7,442 nt of DNA from Nocardia sp. (lineage in GTDB: Bacteria > Actinomycetota > Actinomycetes > Mycobacteriales > Mycobacteriaceae), in assembly GCA_017354515.1 (NCBI GenBank), contig JAFMQT010000218.1:1-7442 (forward strand), given 5' to 3'. The notes beneath the pieces are model-generated. The model saw nothing but the letters and a program-made list of their open reading frames with translations, had not been told where the DNA came from and searched no databases. This document shows, piece after piece, positions 6,554 through 7,442 of this stretch. A program made the translations under genes and the position numbers. How positions within the stretch are numbered: position 1 is the first letter of the stretch; each line of letters begins with the position of its first letter.

Positions 6554-7066
6554 ATGAGGTTACTGGCATTGAAGATCGGATCCGCGAACTTCACTGCGGG
6601 CCATCTCATCGCAGGCCCCGGCGTGGCGGGCATCCGGCGAATTCCGATACCGCTGAACGCGGCCTGGGAAACCTGCCGCGACCTGCTGATCAACATCGCG
6701 GACGACGACGAGGTCGCCGCCGTCGGCATCGCCTGCTCCGGTCCGATCCGCACACCCGACGGCGCGATCGCTCCCCCTGGAATCAGCCAGTGGCGCAGTG
6801 GATTCGCCATCGCGGACGCGGTGCGGCGCACCTTCCCGGCGGCCACCGTCGAGATTGCCTCCGACCGCCGATGCCTCAGGCTGGCCGAGCAGAACATCAC
6901 GCCTGTCGCAGGAGCCGATATGGTCCTGGTAGGAGCCGGGATTCTCGCGCTGGTCACGACGAGCCGACTATGTCATAGCCTGCCGGCGCTCCCGATGCCG
7001 AACTCTGCCGGAATGGTCCGACGGCCAACCTGGCCGATCACCTGCCACCACACGGGCCCGGTATGA
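6554..7066 (+). CDS. Truncated, degenerate ROK-family-like protein (probable pseudogene or pseudokinase)
   Basis: A 170-residue product resembling the N-terminal half of ROK sugar kinases and repressors, which are usually about 300 residues or more. Matching parts are the opening MRLLALKIGS, the segment VAAVGIACSGPIRTPDGAIAPPGISQW (54-80) and the region around IASDRRCLRLAEQ (101-113). The phosphate-binding signature DIGGTK has become KIGSAN: the Asp is Lys7 and the Gly-Thr is gone. Asp104 aligns with the family's catalytic Asp but its neighbours are changed. The glycine-rich STGVGGG segment is unrecognisable, the GNAGxxGH motif may survive as NSAGM (150-154), and the zinc-binding C-terminal half is absent. 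Only about 100 bp separate the stop from the tRNA, so the missing half is deleted and not frame-shifted. GGTGA at 6543-6547 is a good ribosome binding site 6 nt before the ATG, so it may still be translated. It probably belongs to the VOC-DUF4254 unit. Whether it is decayed or a repurposed binding protein is open. Confidence 0.6.
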   Translation: MRLLALKIGSANFTAGHLIAGPGVAGIRRIPIPLNAAWETCRDLLINIADDDEVAAVGIACSGPIRTPDGAIAPPGISQWRSGFAIADAVRRTFPAATVEIASDRRCLRLAEQNITPVAGADMVLVGAGILALVTTSRLCHSLPALPMPNSAGMVRRPTWPITCHHTGPV

Positions 7067-7123
7067 AACTCGACCACAAATCCCCCTCTACCTGCCGATT
7101 GTGACCGTGACCTCCGGTTTTCG

Positions 7124-7140
7124 TGATCCGTGTCGGAGAC
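7124..7140 (+). repeat. Left arm of the 17-bp inverted repeat flanking tRNA-Thr
   Basis: TGATCCGTGTCGGAGAC matches the reverse complement of 7261-7277 at 16 of 17 positions. The only mismatch is T at 7131 opposite G at 7270. The arms are 120 bp apart and enclose the whole tRNA gene. Confidence 0.85.
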
Positions 7141-7144
7141 GATA
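7131..7144. promoter_or_regulatory. Second copy of the TGTCG-N4-CGAYA site, upstream of tRNA-Thr
   Basis: TGTCGGAGACGATA resembles the candidate operator upstream of the GlxA-type regulator read on the minus strand (TGTCGGATACGACA). Including one more G on the left, 13 of 15 positions agree. It overlaps the tRNA candidate -10. Confidence 0.3.
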
Positions 7145-7166
7145 GACTCGGTTGGCCGAAAGGCAC

Positions 7167-7242
7167 GCCGCCTTAGCTCAGTCGGTAGAGCGCTTCACTC
7201 GTAATGAAAAGGTCGGGGGTTCGATTCCCCCAGGCGGCTCCA
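7167..7242 (+). tRNA. tRNA-Thr (anticodon CGT), with encoded CCA
   Basis: A full cloverleaf is visible. The acceptor stem GCCGCCT/AGGCGGC pairs at all seven positions. The D arm is GCTC-loop-GAGC, the anticodon arm CTTCA-CTCGTAA-TGAAA and the T arm GGGGG-TTCGATT-CCCCC. The discriminator is T at 7239 and CCA is encoded at 7240-7242. The anticodon CGT at 7200-7202 reads ACG codons, which are common in GC-rich genomes. The outermost anticodon-stem pair (27-43) is a C-A mismatch. No intron is present. Confidence 0.97.
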
Positions 7243-7260
7243 GTTCAGAGGCTGTTTTCG

Positions 7261-7277
7261 GTCTCCGACGCGGATCA
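7261..7277 (-). repeat. Right arm of the 17-bp inverted repeat flanking tRNA-Thr
   Basis: GTCTCCGACGCGGATCA is the inverted partner of 7124-7140 (16 of 17). It starts 18 bp after the encoded CCA and ends 17 bp before the start of the RpiR-type gene, so it lies in the tRNA trailer and the upstream region of that gene. Confidence 0.85.
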
Positions 7278-7294
7278 GTTCGAGGGCGGGTGAG

Positions 7295-7442
7295 GTGACA
7301 GCCGGGCCGACGACCTTCGACGAGCTGGCGGCTCTACTGCGGGTGCGCCACGATCAGTTGTCGGTGGCGCACCGCAAGATCGCCCAGCGGGTGCTGGCGG
7401 ATTCGGAATCCGTTGCGTTCCTGACCGTATCGGAATTCGCCG
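7295..7442 (+). CDS. MurR/RpiR-family transcriptional regulator, N-terminal fragment (runs off window)
   Basis: Only the first 49 codons are inside the window. The product opens with residues TFDELAALLRVRHDQLS and continues VAHRKIAQRVLADSESVAFLTVSEFA. This is the start of the RpiR-type helix-turn-helix domain, where the usual pattern is LTxxxRxIAxYLLxxPxxVAFLTxxELA. Full-length members are about 280-300 residues and carry a C-terminal SIS domain that binds a phosphosugar; that part lies beyond the edge. The GTG at 7295 is chosen because GAGGG at 7282-7286 lies 8 nt upstream and the frame has no better start. It follows the tRNA by 52 bp on the same strand. The target genes and ligand cannot be inferred here. 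Confidence 0.8.
   Translation, partial: MTAGPTTFDELAALLRVRHDQLSVAHRKIAQRVLADSESVAFLTVSEFA

Larger units (their letters stand above)
7067..7166 (+). promoter_or_regulatory. Region upstream of tRNA-Thr with candidate promoter
   Basis: TAGACT at 7143-7148 fits a -10 element 18 bp before the mature tRNA 5' end. TTCGTG at 7120-7125 is a weak -35 at 17-bp spacing. A tandem GTGACC GTGACC lies at 7101-7112. The left arm of the tRNA-flanking inverted repeat (7124-7140) fills the promoter spacer. Confidence 0.4.

Noticed and set aside
6364..6978. Plus-strand open frame across the DUF4254 and ROK-like genes
   Set aside because: Arg-rich, low-information product in an alternative frame. It spans two better-supported genes and matches nothing I recognise.
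7215..7242. tRNA 3' end as an integration (att) site
   Set aside because: No second copy of the T-arm and acceptor sequence was found elsewhere in the window, and no integrase gene is present.
7243..7260. CAG-AGG-CTG followed by TTTT as a tRNA terminator
   Set aside because: The 3-bp stem is too short to be credible.

Overview
The window looks like a GC-rich actinobacterial chromosome, most likely Nocardia or a close relative in the Mycobacteriales. The evidence is the high GC content, frequent GTG starts, a type IA topoisomerase with a long Lys/Ala-rich tail, the topA, DNA polymerase III delta-prime, tRNA-Thr(CGT) order familiar from mycobacteria, and a DUF4254 gene, a family I associate mainly with Nocardia. 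No species can be named from this.

Layout. Positions 1-163 hold no gene but form a leader with several short inverted repeats upstream of topA. topA (164-3130) and the delta-prime gene (3173-4369) run rightward 42 bp apart and form a DNA-maintenance block. The delta-prime gene meets a leftward GlxA-type AraC regulator (4394-5368) tail to tail. A 161-bp divergent region (5369-5529) rich in inverted repeats separates this regulator from a rightward run: a VOC/glyoxalase-fold protein (5530-5961), a DUF4254 protein overlapping it by ATGA (5958-6500), and a shortened, degenerate ROK-like protein (6554-7066). Then come a short promoter region, tRNA-Thr(CGT) (7167-7242) and the first 49 codons of a MurR/RpiR-type regulator that runs off the right edge.

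How the parts relate. The left half is housekeeping: DNA relaxation and the replicative clamp loader. The right half looks like an accessory cassette between the core block and a tRNA gene. Its regulator probably controls itself and the divergent VOC-DUF4254-ROK-like genes. No substrate can be assigned.

The strongest unexplained signals lie around the tRNA. A 17-bp inverted repeat with one mismatch brackets it, and the left arm belongs to a 15-bp sequence that matches 13/15 a palindromic site just upstream of the GlxA-type regulator. The ROK-like protein has lost its phosphate-binding motif and its C-terminal half, so it is either a pseudogene or a pseudokinase. I found no CRISPR array, insertion sequence, phage gene or convincing intrinsic terminator.
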